Positions 35,401 to 47,914 are shown, counted from the first letter of the stretch. The stretch: 64,000 bases of DNA from Saccharum officinarum (GCA_020631735.1 CM036167.1:2484988-2548987); one strand, 5' to 3'. Translations and numbers: made by a program. Notes: generated from the letters alone by a model not told the origin.

Positions 35401-36138
35401 CCGTAAATCATCGATTGTTGAACCCGTCGGTCCCCGATGGCCTCCATAGTGGTCAGAGAGCAAGATGCCTCCCCAAACGGGGTGAACCCGGGCAACTTTG
35501 AAGCAGATGACTCGAACACAGAGAGATGGTCATGTGGCTCTGCACCATTGATTAGAGCCGTAGAGGCCCATCTCACTCTGCCCCTATCCCTTTGTGGCCT
35601 CTAGCCCTTCTAAGGGCCAACCTATGAGTGGGTTTCCTAAGCATGACACAGGGTCGTGGTTGCTGCGGGTCGTTCTGCGCATGATCTTAGGGGTGGTTGG
35701 CCTCTCCAATCACATCATGGCATAATGACACCCACTCATAAGCAGTTATGCGCCATGGAACGCGAGCGCACAAATCAAAATGGTTATGGAAAAAGTGGGG
35801 ATGCACAAGGCTTACTTGGTTCATGCTGCTGCGTGGGCAACCAACACTTTGCTTCCTCTCCGATCACTTTACCTGCTCTGTGCGATTTCCAAGGTGGTTA
35901 GTAATTGAGAGCGAACACACGTGCACCTAAGGTACCCGTCATGGCTAGTTCTTATGGTTATGAATCAGGGAAACTAGTATGGCAGGAGGAATCATCTATT
36001 CTTTGATGTTTGCCCTGCTGCTTCCTCCTTGCTTTCATGCGCTTGCTGCTTCCTTTCCTAGCCGAGACAGGCAAGCGTCTGTGGGAAGAGTCCCCGGAGG
36101 CTGGTGGTCTACCACCGTGTCTCCGAGCTCTGCTATGC
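32401..36138. mobile_element. Coding-poor LTR-element-like block (left part)
   Basis: No retroelement domain in any frame. A minus-strand TATA box (TATATAAG, 32603-32610) in an LTR-like context, the AACCCCGATAGTAGCCCCCG word near 33484 typical of grass LTRs, and a plus-strand TATA box (33888-33895) suggest a large non-autonomous LTR element. The Athila-like LTR at 36139 interrupts it. Ends not established. Confidence 0.4.
33888..33895 (+). promoter_or_regulatory. TATA box in coding-poor block
   Basis: TATAAATA in the context GGGCCTATAAATAGAGGCC. No supported gene downstream; probably an element promoter. Confidence 0.4.
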
Positions 36139-37297
36139 TGTTGGTATATATTAACGCACATAGAATAATCCGTAAGCGCACAGATATTATACCGTTGTAG
36201 CACTTCACCGGGAGTATCCCAGTTTTATATCGAACTTGAGGAAACTTGTGTGAGAATAACCAAATCTAACTTAAACTAACTTCACAATCAAGGCTAGATA
36301 ATATGAGCGTAGAGGAGATGACAAAGGACTTCTAGTTCTAACTTTGGTGAGCTTTGTCTTCTATTGTTCAATTATGGGGATATTACTAGAGAAAACACAG
36401 GCAGGCTATGTTTCCTATAGCAACAAGGTCCTGCAAGGCCTACAAACGAGAGGTGGACTACAAAGGATTTAATGAGGCTATAAAATTCACCCTCACGAGT
36501 TGCCACCAACCCAGAAAGTTGGATACATCCATGAGTAACCGAGTCTAAGCACCACGCTTACACTACGAATACTACTTTAACCCAGGAGCTACAAGGATTA
36601 AAGTACTCAAAAGAGAGTCACAAACCTGAAGAACAATATGAACAAGATGATTACTTGAATTAGATGTTGATTAACAGAGAATCTCAGAAGCAAGCTCAAA
36701 GAGAACTTGATTCTGCCAGGGTACAAGACGTAGAGAGAGCACGATAGACTAGGACTCCTCCAAAACTCTTCACTCTCACTCTATCTCTCTATCTCTAATA
36801 TAAGGATTAGGGTTTCTAGCCCTCAGGCTCTCAGGATCAAATGCATGGACTACTCTAGAGGGGGGTACATGCAAGTATATATAGGTTGGATCATCAATTT
36901 TGAGCCCTCGGATCAAACTGACTTGCATAAACGGCATAGATGCAATCCTTAAGGCGGTGAAGAACCGACATAGCAACGTGGAGACTGACAGTGGGGCCCA
37001 CAGGCTGGCTGGCCTGCATGTGGAACTGGCTGGCCCCACCTGGCAGGGGCTCAGGCTTTGCTTTGGTGGAGAGCCTCCTAGAGTCTTCCCACTTTGTTTA
37101 TCCTACGAAATTGCGTGATTTCCTTTAACGAATAGGTCCTCCTTGGCGGTTTTCTGATTAAATCTTGCTGAAACACAGATTCACCAAAACTCAAGAAATT
37201 TGTTAGTTAAAAACCCTAAGTCTATATTGGTAATCCATTTTAGTCATTTATGCAAGGTGTATTGATAGTTTATGATGAATGTTAACTACCATCAACA
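36139..37297 (-). repeat. LTR of minus-strand Athila-like element (its 3' LTR)
   Basis: 1159 bp, TGTTGGTATATATT at the low end and ACTACCATCAACA at the high end, so TG...CA with a 5-bp inverted terminus. A minus-strand TATATATA lies near 36870. It shares start and end words with the plus-strand LTR at 46686-47906. No clear polypurine tract is seen next to 37297. Confidence 0.8.
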
Positions 37298-39061
37298 AAC
37301 TCCGTCACAATTAGGCTTTTACTCATCCTCGATAAATGGATGGATTACTTAAGACATAACCTTAGGACAAGACATCAATATAAAACCATTCTCAGTCATA
37401 CTTGCACTACGGGATTCAAAGTGTCTACCATGAAATTTTGGACGGTTGAAGAATGGAACAGCTTAAAACATATCACCATCTTCCTTTAGTCTAATTAATT
37501 GGAGAAACATTTTAAGATTTTTGAAAACAAAACATAGCCACCTTCTCCTTTTGTGGTACTCTCAAATCACTCTATATATATATGGTATTTCTGGATTCTC
37601 ACCAAGGCAATAATGACTTTGCCTTCTTTATATCTATTTCTAAAGGCTTATATGGAGCTCAGGTAGGGATGAATATGAGAATCATACTTGCATTACATAT
37701 ATTGTAAAGTCAAAATAAGGATTCGAGGAGAAAAATATAGTACTCTTAGATCAAGATGTGCATGTGTGTGGATATGTATATAGGATGGCTAACCTAATTC
37801 TATTATGCTCCTTGAAACATACCTCTCTTGTTTTAAACTTAGAAAATCTTTTACAAGAAAACATGGGCTATCTTATTCATCTCTTTCTTTTTCTTTTCTC
37901 TTCTCCCTTTTTTAAGGCGGGCATCTGAGTACCTATTGTTTCAAATACCTTGGACACTTGTTCATTTTTTCAACTCTTTTTCTTTATCTTTCACAAATAA
38001 CTTTTGCATGGCTCATGCCTCTCTTTCTGCAACTAAAACTTTTCAAGAGAGACAATATCAAGAATTTGGAGCATTTATCCTAACAAACTTATTTTTGTGT
38101 CTATTCCCAATGTAGGAGTAGAACATTTTTGGGTAGGTGGAAAACATGTTGTTGCGTACTCCAAGTGTTGGAGCAGCAAGTATATATGAAGTATACATGA
38201 TCTTGATCTTGAGAGCATGATAAATTTCTCAGCAAGGGTCACAAGGTTTGATTAAACTCAAAACAATGACAAGTAATATATGTATAAGGTTATATCATAT
38301 TTTGCACTAGTGGGATATTACTTTACCTCAAAGGAGAGATGTAGCTACTCTTTTAACTTTTTGAAATAAAATTCTCCAATTAGCGAGATATCAAGAATTA
38401 AGTTCTCATTATTCTACTATATCTTGTTCCACAACAACTTAAGTAGCATAGGGCCCCTAATAATAAGTTCTTAATAGTAGCATGACTTCTAGGAAAAGTG
38501 TTATGTGAGTCTATCCTAGTCATGACTGAAATAATCTTTTCCTCAGGTTTTAAGTTGTTTTGTCAAAGGATTTTGAATTCGGTTCGAAACGGAAAGTATA
38601 ATATGTGAAAATAGAACATATGGGCCACAAACCTGACCGTGGACGAAGCGGGTGGCGAGAGGGCACTGTGGTGGGCCGACCGACCCAAAGAGGGGACCGG
38701 GTGGCCTGGCTCGAAGCCCATTCGGGTCTAGCTTTGGTCGACGTGGTTCTTGGTCCATTACTTTCTAAATTTCATGATTTTCACGATCGAATTCTGTTAT
38801 GTTGTCAAGGTGTGCTTCCCCCACACTTGTTTCCTGTTTACCTTTATGCACAACATATGGAGAGAAACACATATCCAAAAAAAATAGAGAGCAGGTAATA
38901 ATAACAAGATTCCATCATAAGGCACTTTATTACGCAAACCAACCTAGACACAAACTTTCGACTAGCTAGCACAATCTTCAACCACTCTAATATTCTGAGC
39001 TAAACAATCAACCTAAACACTTGACCTAAATGCTCATGCCTTACCATAACCTATCTCACTC
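37298..39061 (-). other. 3' non-coding spacer of the minus Athila-like element
   Basis: Long AT-rich spacer between the 3' ORF and the 3' LTR, typical of Athila-type elements. No coding motif. Confidence 0.5.
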
Positions 39062-39652
39062 TTACTTCCTAGGCTTGGTAACATAGCGATTTAAAACATT
39101 TACATCGTGTTGTAGGTTCTTGCGATGAACGTGTTCTTCATCAATCCTCTGCTCTAAGGTATGAATCAAAATGGTAAGATCTTCAATCTTCTTCTATAGG
39201 AGTGCCATAGTCATCCGTGGGCGCTTCTCTTCATTATCTATAGCTGGTGGTGCCCTTCTCTTCTTCTCCTTGGGAGGAACAACCTTGATCTACTTCGGTG
39301 TAGCCTGAACTCCATCAATGGTTGTACATGGGGTGACCAACTTATACTTCACGCATGTGACGTCTCTAAATTTGTTGGTCTTCACCCTGGTCAGCACCTC
39401 GTGCCCCTTTGGATGAAGGAGGTTGATATCCTTTGTTACTTTGATCAATTTTGGGACATCTAGCTGAGGCTCTTGGTGGCTTGGATTGCCCTCAAGGAGT
39501 AGATGTGGAGGCAGCGGAGCAATCAACGGATGATGGATGGCTTGAGAAAAGTAAGATTGGTTAGAGAGAACAGGAACTACTCCTCGCGGTGGGATGATGC
39601 TTAGCGGTATGGGTTCATCAACTCCGTAGGGAACGATCTCTCTTGTGACCAT
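39062..39652 (-). pseudogene. 3' ORF of Athila-like element, coiled-coil end, two stops
   Basis: From ATG 39652 the frame runs 197 codons to TAA at 39062-39064 with two in-frame TAGs (39290-39292 and near 39198), each plausibly an old CAG. The protein starts MVTREIVPYGVDEP, has a Pro-rich middle, a basic patch (PPKEKKRRAPP) and a C-terminal heptad-like stretch (KKIEDLTILIHTLEQRIDEE). It sits between pol and the 3' LTR, where Athila elements may carry env-like or unknown ORFs; no membrane segment is seen, so an env role is not supported. Function unknown. Confidence 0.6.
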
Positions 39653-39728
39653 TAGAGCTAGGAAGGTGGAGAGCTTTGGTGCTGATGGAAGGCTTTGATG
39701 GAATGGCTATGGAGGCAGGCAGGGGCTC

Positions 39729-39737
39729 ATTTATATA
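39729..39737 (-). promoter_or_regulatory. Internal TATA box before the 3' ORF
   Basis: The minus strand reads CCCCTATATAAATGAG, 77 bases upstream of the ATG at 39652. The same 16-base word lies before the 3' region of the plus-strand relative at 60811-60826. Confidence 0.65.
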
Positions 39738-40169
39738 GGGGAAAACTTGTAGGAGGGTTCAAGATCTATCTATTAGGGATCTCGTAATGAGGAAAACCGA
39801 ATGTGGTGAAAAACTATGGGATTGAGGAGGGGAAGGTTCTAGAATACATGAGAGAATCGATCGCACGTGAGGCGACTGACAGGTGGGCCGGCTAGTCTAG
39901 GGGCGGGACTGGCGGTCCTAGGTAGCCCCCATGGAGATTTTTCTCATGGCAGTTTCTAATCCCTATCTAAATCTGAAAAGTATATTTATCCATTATGAAA
40001 TGTAAAGAGGATGGTAGTGGTGTAAATCTATGGTAGAATCAGAAAATCTACCTCATCCAAATCCTCAGGTGGGTTTTTAGGTTCTAGAAAGATCTTGATA
40101 TGGTGGCCATTAACCTTGAATAACGTACCTGCATCATTTTGAAGTATTACCGCTCCATGCGATGAGGTG

Positions 40170-41301
40170 CTTACAAGCCTGAATGGTCCTTCCCATTTGC
40201 TCTGAAGTTTTCCATACCCGAATAATTTAACCCTAGAATTAAAAAGTAATACCTTGTCTCTGAGAGCGAATTCCTTCTTCTTGATCCATTTATCATGCCT
40301 CTTTTTGTTCTCTCCTTGTATATCTTGGTGTTATGATATGCTTTTTCATGCCATTCATCAAGTTCAGAGAGTTGCATCTTCCTCTTAGTTCCTGCGGCTT
40401 CAAAGTTCATGTTCTATCGCTTGATATCCCAGTGAGCTTTGAATTCTAGCTCAATAGGTAGATGATAGATCTTCCCGTAGATGAGTTGGTATGGTGACAT
40501 CCCAAGTTGTATTTTATAGGCATTTCTATGAGCCCATAATGCATCTAGTAGTCTATCCTTCCATGCAGTCCCTATCTCGCTGACCGTCTTCTGTAGAATA
40601 TTTTTGATTTATTTGTTCGATGTTTTTGCTTGGCCACTTATCTGAAGGTGATATGGAGTAGCGATGTTTTGATGGATCCCAAGTCTTAACAGTAATTATG
40701 AAAATTCTTATCAGTGAAGTGAGTGCCTCCATCACTAATCACCATCCTTGGAACTCCGAATTGTGGAAATATTCTCTCTTCAAACATCTTCTTGGAGTTC
40801 TTAGCATTAGTAGCTCTACATGGCATGGCTTCTAACCCACTTGGAGACATAGTCAACTGACACCAAGATATATTCACAGTTCTTTGACTTTGGAAATGGT
40901 CCCATGTAATCAATTCTCCAGACATCGAAAAGCTTAATCTGGAGGTTGTTGATGAGTGGCATGACATCTCTAGAATTGATATTCCCGAGCCTCTGGCACA
41001 CTCCACACCTCCAGATGAAGTCCTTTATATCTTCATACATGGTTGGCTAAAAAAATCCACTTTGCTAGATTTCCAAATGAGTACGGAATGCACCATAATG
41101 TCCTCCAAATGGTGATGAATGACATCGTTCTATAATCTTGATGCCTTCCTCTACTGGTACACATCTCCTAAGTAGGCCGTCAGAGCAGACTCTAAAGAGG
41201 TATGGCTCGTCCCATATGTAGAGATGACTTTCATAGATGAGTTTCCTTTGGTTCTCCCCTGGTGGTACATAACCCGCAACTATAAAATTGACAATATTCA
41301 C
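40170..41301 (-). pseudogene. Integrase of minus Athila-like element
   Basis: Minus-strand segments: zinc region (41301-41065, RCHSSPFGGHYG), continuing at 41040 with [11 protein letters not shown]; catalytic core from [15 protein letters not shown] to VISDGGTHFTDKNF (first and second Asp visible), then frameshifts; C-terminal part at 40410-40171 (ELDEWHEKAYHNTKIYKERTK). Stops near 41048, 40810 and 40686 break it. Very similar to 59200-60376 on the plus strand. Confidence 0.82.
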
Positions 41302-41329
41302 ATACCGGGGGGTTGAATTTCATGATCTT

Positions 41330-42015
41330 GAAGAGCATGTCGTCCCGATGTGAATCATTGATGGGCAATTCCTTCAAACTGTATTTTGGACAAGTGACCG
41401 ATAACAAAAAATTTTTACTCTATTTTTATCTTTTATTTCTAAGTCAAATTCTTGGAGTAATAAAATCTATCTTATAAGTCGAGGATTAGCATCTTTCTTT
41501 CTTTGTGAGCAGGTATTTTAAAGCAGCATGATCAGTATAAATAATTATCTTAGCTCTTACTAAGTAAGATCTAAATTTATCAATAGCAAAAACAACAGCT
41601 AGAAGCTCTTTTTCTGTTGTTGCATAATTAAGTTGAGGTCCTGTCAAAGTTTTGCTAGCATAAGCAATTACATGATACTTTTTATCTTTTATTTGTCCCA
41701 AAACTGCCCCTAGCATAATCACTAGCATCACACATAGTTTCAAAAGGTAGCAACCAATTAGAGGGCTAAATGATTGGTGCAGAGGTGAGTGCTTTCTTAA
41801 GAATGTTAAAAGATTTTAAGCATGTATCATCAAATTCAAAGGGAACATCCTTAGCCAAAAGATTTGTAAGTGGTCTAGAAATATGTGAAAAATCTTTTAT
41901 AAAGCCGATAAAACCCCACATAACCAAGAAAACTATGGATCTCTCTAATATTTACAGGAGAGGTAATTGTTCAATTACTTTAATTTTAGCTCTATCTTCA
42001 AAAAAATGTAAGTGA
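41330..42015 (-). pseudogene. RT end and RNase H of minus Athila-like element, truncated
   Basis: 41743-41486 contains GAVLGQ, YASKTLTGPQLNYATTEKE and [11 protein letters not shown], the RNase H signature of Ty3/gypsy elements. Upstream, broken frames to about 42015 keep the RT connection (AKIKVIEQLP, SFLGY). The sequence then changes abruptly, so the fingers/palm of RT, protease and gag are missing. Confidence 0.8.
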
Positions 42016-43726
42016 AGATGTTTTTTTAGCTTGAGTCCCTTGATTTTGATTCCTTCGTGCACCGTTGTCTTGTCGTGACTGCCATCAATCAGATTGTTCG
42101 AATGCCATAGCCGCGTAGCCCCACCCAGGGATTGACCCATGAGGCTTGACCCAATGCGAACCCATTTTCGCGTCTGAGGTGTCTATAGGATAGGTTTGGC
42201 AGCATCACACCTTTCTTTGTATTTCTTTGGGTTACATGGACACTTTCCTTCCCTGGCTTTCACGCGGGCACGGAGCCATGCCTGGATCTAGTTCTAGGGA
42301 TTCGGCTTTGTGCGGTCCTTTATTGTGCAGGAGCTCATCACTCGTTATGGTCTTCGTGAGTAATTCACATTAGCTAGTTGGCGCTGATCAGCGCTAGTCA
42401 TCCAAGGGTGGACATGCTGGCAAAGAGTCATTTTTGGCGTGCTCATTCCAACATGTTGCGTCCCTTGCTAGTCGATTGATGCAGACGTTCATCGTTTGAC
42501 TGCCTAGGGTCAGAGGGCCCGCACTATAGTGGAGCCAATCCCAATGTTGCTGACCGAGGTCACCCCGGGGAGGTCGAACGGTGATGTCATCACCGGGGGT
42601 GAGGCCACCACTTGCAGAGTAGAAGTCCTTGTAGGTAAGATGTCAGCCACCTGCGTATACCACCAGTCCTAGGTTTCTGGTGTATGACGATCTTTGGGTA
42701 AGGATTCCGTGTTACATGGGTGCTCTGACTATGGTGAACATGTTTTGGGTTTTGCAATGTATGGCATGCGATTGGCACATTCACTTTGTCACTTTGCTAT
42801 TTCCTCATTCTCTTCTAGTTCGAGATAGGAATGTACACCATCGCCCTTAATCCTATGTGTTTGGGTGCATGTTTTAGCCTAGGGGCTGACCGACAAGGCT
42901 AAAAGGTGCGTGATCTGATCAAGAGGCATGATGTCAGGAAAAGGTCATAGATCTAGTGCGATGTGAGAAGAAAGTGAGTGAGCGGCTAGGGCTCTCTTTC
43001 CTTTTGTTCCCTTCTCCTAGAGCAAATGAGTTCTTGTTTCCTTTTAGACCCATGCACGGGTGCCTGGCCTTGCCTGGGAGCTAGCCCATGAGGCTTGGCC
43101 GGGGTGACCTTTTTGGTGCAAACAAGAGATCAAGACTTGCATCACCAGTTTGTCATGGCTCAAGGCGCAATTGGAAAGAACTCAAAGATGAGTCAGTCAC
43201 TGGGACGATGACAAGCAGTGCTACGCCATGGATTGTGCATATGTGTCTGTATGTGCTACCCTCAAGAATGTAGGCATTACTAGGATGAAGTGTACGGGCA
43301 TCATGTTCCTTGGTTTGCTCTACGAGTCAGCTCTAAGTTGGTGAGCCTACATGTGTATGTGAACATGTGTATGTGAACATGCTCGGGTAGAGAGGCTAAG
43401 GTTAAGGTGGACGTAACTGACTGATGTATCAGAAGCTGTCGTGAAACTGGCTGTCATCGCTTGGGGTGTGCCGAGCCCCTGACTGCTTGCTCATGGCGGA
43501 GTTGTTGTGGTTCCTGCACACTAAGCTGGTGAGGGTGCTTCTTTAGTAGTTGGAACAGTCATAGCTGGCATGGATTGATGTCTTGGGCCAACCTTTGCCC
43601 GCTCAACGTCCTCATTGAGCTCGCGAGCCCCCGGGGATGATTTCTTCGTGTCTGGCCTGATGTGGTTTCTAGCTAGGAAGGCTCGTGCGTTCTGGTGCTC
43701 AAGCCCTCGTGGCGCGACAACATCAT
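42016..43726. other. Coding-poor LTR-element-like block (right part)
   Basis: No retroelement domain seen. Style and words (GACCCATGAGGCTTGACC near 42134, CCCATGAGGCTTGGCC near 43085) resemble 32401-36138, so the Athila-like element may have inserted into this block. No shared TSD could be shown. Confidence 0.35.
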
Positions 43727-44146
43727 TGTCGATGGGAGTTAATAAACATTATAAACCATCAATATAACTTGAATAAGAGCATGGATATGATCACCAACAT
43801 AGACTTAGGGGTTTAAACTAACAAATTCTATAAGTTTTGATGAATCTATATTTTTAGCAGGGTTTATTCAGAAAACCATCAAGGTGGACCTAGATGTCAA
43901 AAGTAATCATGCTTATCTATGGCGAAAACAACTCTAGAAGGTTCTAGAAGCCACCAGAAGCCAAACCACCGAAGAAGACCGTGAGACGCCGCCTACAAGC
44001 CGGCCAGCCCCCTAGTCCCACTATCAGCCTCCTTTGAACATCAATTCTCTACCACCTTAGGGTTTGCATCTATGCCATCCTTTCAAGTCATTTGATCCGA
44101 GGGCTTAGAATGGATGCTACGGCCTATATATACCAGCCCCTGCCAC
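43727..44146 (+). repeat. Athila-type LTR, 5' part (split by a solo LTR)
   Basis: Starts TGTCGATGGGAGTTAAT and contains a TATATATA box near 44126. It breaks at GCCAC (44142-44146), where a minus-oriented LTR begins, and resumes at 45692 after the second GCCAC. Confidence 0.75.
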
Positions 44147-45686
44147 TGTTGGTATTTATTAAGTTGACACTTGTTTTAGTAGCCACCTATTAATTACCTG
44201 CACCTCTAGCTTACTTGTACTAGGTTGTCATCCCTAGTGTTGGAGCTAAAAGTGATTGTAGGCACTACCTGTATTACTACTAAGTAGTTATCTTATTATT
44301 TCATGTGACTAGAAAGAATATGAAGATAAGAATAGAAAGGTATCCTCAAGCGCACAGATAATTATACCATTATAGCATTGTACCCAAGAGTATTTGAGGA
44401 TCATTCTTTATATTTTTACCACTTGGAAGGGATGGCTAGAGAAAATGTGATGATCACTTATACATGCAATGGAGAGTTAACCATGTCTCATCCATCTACT
44501 CATAACAGGGATAAGTCATAAGATAAATGATAATGAATGATTAATGTCAAGTCATAAATAATATACTTCACTTAGAACACTCCCTTCTATAGCATTAGCA
44601 TGGTTTAGGTAGAGTAAAGGAATATTCCTAAGTCATTCTTAATCACATGTCAAAGTATACTATGATTAGTGCAATTACACCTAGCAATCATCGCAAGATA
44701 ACTTCATGTCTACACATAAGGGACATTACTAAGGAAGATCAAGAATAGAGCAAGTCTTTCTTCGTAACTGGGTCCTACTTATCCTATATTCAGGGAGTGG
44801 ACTATAAAGAACTCAACGGGAGTATCACATCCACGATCTACCACATAGCCCGGAATATAGGGTGCATTCGCAAGTAAACAACGTATAAGCACCACGCTTA
44901 CGCAATGTTGACCACTCACCCATTGTACTTCTAGGTGAGCACTATACGATATTATGCTTGAATATAAAGATAATCTAACTATACTAATCATATAGTCAAA
45001 GTAGATGATGAACAATATAACTTAGAACATAAACAATATATAGAGTAATGTCAAATCCATTGTAGCTAGCAAATAAATACAGAAAGATACAAGAGAGAGG
45101 TTACAGAAGGCTTTACCAAGCCTCACTCTTGACATGATCTGGAATCCAAGCGAAGCTTGCCTCCCTCTACTTCTAGCCTAGTTAGCTATGCCCTAGAACA
45201 TGGTGGAGCTCTAAGGAGATTAGGTTTCTGGCCCTGATAACTTGATCAAATGACTTCAATGCCCTGAACCTAGGGGTAGGGTCTTGCTTATATAGGCCGG
45301 TGGGATGAACTAGAGCCCTCGAATGAAACCGACATTGATCAACGGTGAAGATACAATCCCTAAGGAGGTGGAAGAACCAATGTAGAAGACCGAGGCTAAC
45401 AGGTGGGCCCCTAGGTCGGTCGAGCTATGGGTGGGGTCGGCCAACCTTCGGCGGGTCGCCTTCTCGTGTCTTCTAGATCCTTCTCAACTTAGTTCCCGCA
45501 CATGATATGCTTTTTAGCCTAACATGTGGGTCCTCTTTTTTTTGCGAGTAACCCCTACAGAAACACATATTTACCAAAACCTATAGAATTCTATCAGTTT
45601 AACCTCTAATTCTATGTTGGAGATTGGTTTATATCCTTACCCATGTTTCGTTGATGGTTTATAATAGTAGTTAGTGGCCGTTAACA
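44147..45686 (-). mobile_element. Solo LTR, 1540 bp, TSD GCCAC
   Basis: Begins TGTTGGTATTTATT and ends CCGTTAACA, with GCCAC directly on both sides (44142-44146 and 45687-45691). It has a minus-strand TATA (TATATAAG near 45291). No internal element sequence lies next to it. It is longer than the 1159-bp and 1221-bp relatives nearby. A solo LTR forms by recombination between the two LTRs of one insertion. Confidence 0.85.
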
Positions 45687-45691
45687 GCCAC

Positions 45692-46030
45692 CCCCCGGCA
45701 TATCAAACCCTGATCAAGTCAGTCAAGAAGATAGAAACCCTAATCATCCTCAGAGCTCCACCATATTCTAGGACATAGCTAGCTAGGCTAGGTCTAAAGG
45801 AAGGCAAGCTTCACTTGGATTCTAGATCTTGTCAAGAGCGTGGCTTGGTATGGCCTTTGTACCCTCCCTCTTTTGTATCTCTCATTACTTTTATATGTTT
45901 GCTACAAATGCTATGGCATTGTTCTTAATATTATTCATGTTCCCAGTTATCATGTTGTTGGTATTTCTTAGTGCAATCACCAAGTGAGGAGGTTTTAAGT
46001 CCATCATTTGTAATGGCACCAGAAATGCTT
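45692..46030 (+). repeat. Rest of the split LTR and junction debris
   Basis: 45692 onward continues the LTR begun at 43727 and is the inverted counterpart of part of the solo LTR (compare 45130-45230). Near 45957 a reversed LTR end (TGTTGGTATTTCTT) appears, followed by GGCACCAGAAATGCT, which is a reversed PBS-flank, before the next reversed LTR. Confidence 0.55.
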
Positions 46031-46685
46031 GTTGGTATTTCTTAACACCATTACTAAGATTGAGTTAATCTTAGCAATGCCATAAGAAACACCAAATACA
46101 ATAGTCCTTAAAGATTACAGATAAAATCTGCAAGCGTACGGAGGTATCGTTGTAGCATTTCACCTAGAAGTATTCAGGGTATTGTTATTTATATTTTTCT
46201 AAAGGAGGGTAAGGTATACATGCTCTAGCATAGACATAAACATGATTACATACTTGCATAGTGAACCATAGCTCATGATAGGGGTAGAATGGTATTTTAT
46301 GGATAGTGGACACACATCTGGGCCAACCTCAAGGATAAAATGAAAACAAAGAATAAAAAATGCTCCTAAGTGGAGCAGACATTTCTAATATAGCTGTGCA
46401 AAGAACAGTTGATAGTCATAAAATGAATTTGGTTAGAGCTAGAACTATGTATGAGATAGGTCGGGAGGCCATCGAGTACTGGTCTGCCAGCATCCTCATA
46501 TGATAATTTAGACTCCTACACACCAGACGAACATGAGAGATTACAAGGGATGGACAGGGCTATCACCACATGCCGCCTACCCCTCAACCGTTGAAAGGGA
46601 AATTTATTCACCTATTTCTCCATACCCAAGCACCATGCTTGCGTACACAGAAACTACCCAAATTCTTCTAGGTCCCCGACCATAC
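46031..46685 (-). repeat. Athila-type LTR fragment, minus orientation
   Basis: Starts TGTTGGTATTTCTTAAC directly after GGCACCAGAAATGCT, which on the minus strand is the LTR-end-to-PBS junction seen at 47907-47921. It runs to 46685, where a plus-oriented LTR starts, and lacks its far end. Confidence 0.6.
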
Positions 46686-47906
46686 TATTGATGGTAGTTA
46701 ATGTATATCATGAACTATCAACCTTCCTTGTGAAATGCATAAATATCATAGAATAGAAGGTTATTACTAATAATTTCTATAAGTTTTGGTGAATTGCTAT
46801 TTTTCTAGGGATTATTCCAGAAAGCATACAAAGGAGGATTTAATTGTATAAAAGGATGAAACTTTCTTGCGATGAAAACTATGCTAGAAGAATCAGGAAG
46901 ACACTAGAAGACACCGACGTTAAGGGAAGCACTAGAACCTTCTGGGGATGCCGATCGGCCCCACCCCTTGGTGCCGCCTAGCCTGCTACTATAGGCCCCA
47001 CCTGTCATCTTCTACAACCTCCTTCCACCGTCTCCAAGGTTGCATCTTGGCCCTATGTTAAGTCGGTTTGATCCAATGACTCTCGTGCACCCCACCGGAC
47101 TATATATACGAGCTTGGACCCCTCCCTGAAGCATTGCCTGATCAAGAGTTGAAGAGCCAGAAACCCCAATTCTACAATCCCATAGAGATCTAGGCTAGCA
47201 ATCAAAAGAGATTAGTTCTTCTTAGAATTAGTCTTGTTTAGAGATAGAGAGAGTTGGAGAGTAGAGTATTGGAGGAGTTCTGGCCTGTCAGTGCTTCTCT
47301 GCTGCTGTATTCTTCGAGATCAAGTTCCTTCGCATGGGACTTGCTTCTAAGATTCTTTGGAATTGACTTCTGATTTAAGTAACCAATTTGTTCATATTGT
47401 TCTTCAAGTTTGCAACTCTTTTGAGTGCTTTGATCTTGGTACCTCCTTGATTGAAGTAGTATTCATAGTGTAAGCATGGTGCTTAGATTAGGGTTACTTG
47501 TGAATGTCCCCTAGTTTTCCGGATGGTGGTAGCTCGTGAAGGTGACTTTATAGCTTCATTAAATCCTCTATAGTCCCACCTCCTGTAATAGGTTTGGCAA
47601 GCTTGTAGATACTGTGTAGGGGAGAACTCTGATTTCTGCTCCTATTTTGGTTATTGCCCACGATAGAACGATAGAAGGCATAGCTTATCGAGATTGAAAT
47701 TAGAAAGTCCTTAGTATTCTCCTTGTTCTTGATATTTTCTAGCTTGATTGTGAATTAGGTTAAGTTTATAGACTTAGTCATCATCACCTACTGTTCCATT
47801 GGGTTCGATAAAACTGGGATAATCTTGGTGAAGTGCTTCAACAGTATTATATTTGTGCGCTTGTGGATAATCATATTTACTAGTGTGCATTTAATTTATA
47901 CCAACA
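46686..47906 (+). repeat. 5' LTR of plus Athila-like element
   Basis: Starts TATTGATGGTAGTTAATG (first G of TG changed to A), ends TATACCAACA. A TATATATA box at 47101-47108 predicts transcription from about 47135. Length 1221 bp. Confidence 0.8.
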
Positions 47907-47914
47907 AGCATTTC

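Noticed and set aside
33462..35900. Several 60-125 codon frames in the coding-poor block
   Set aside because: No motif, no consistent strand, lengths expected by chance for GC-moderate DNA.
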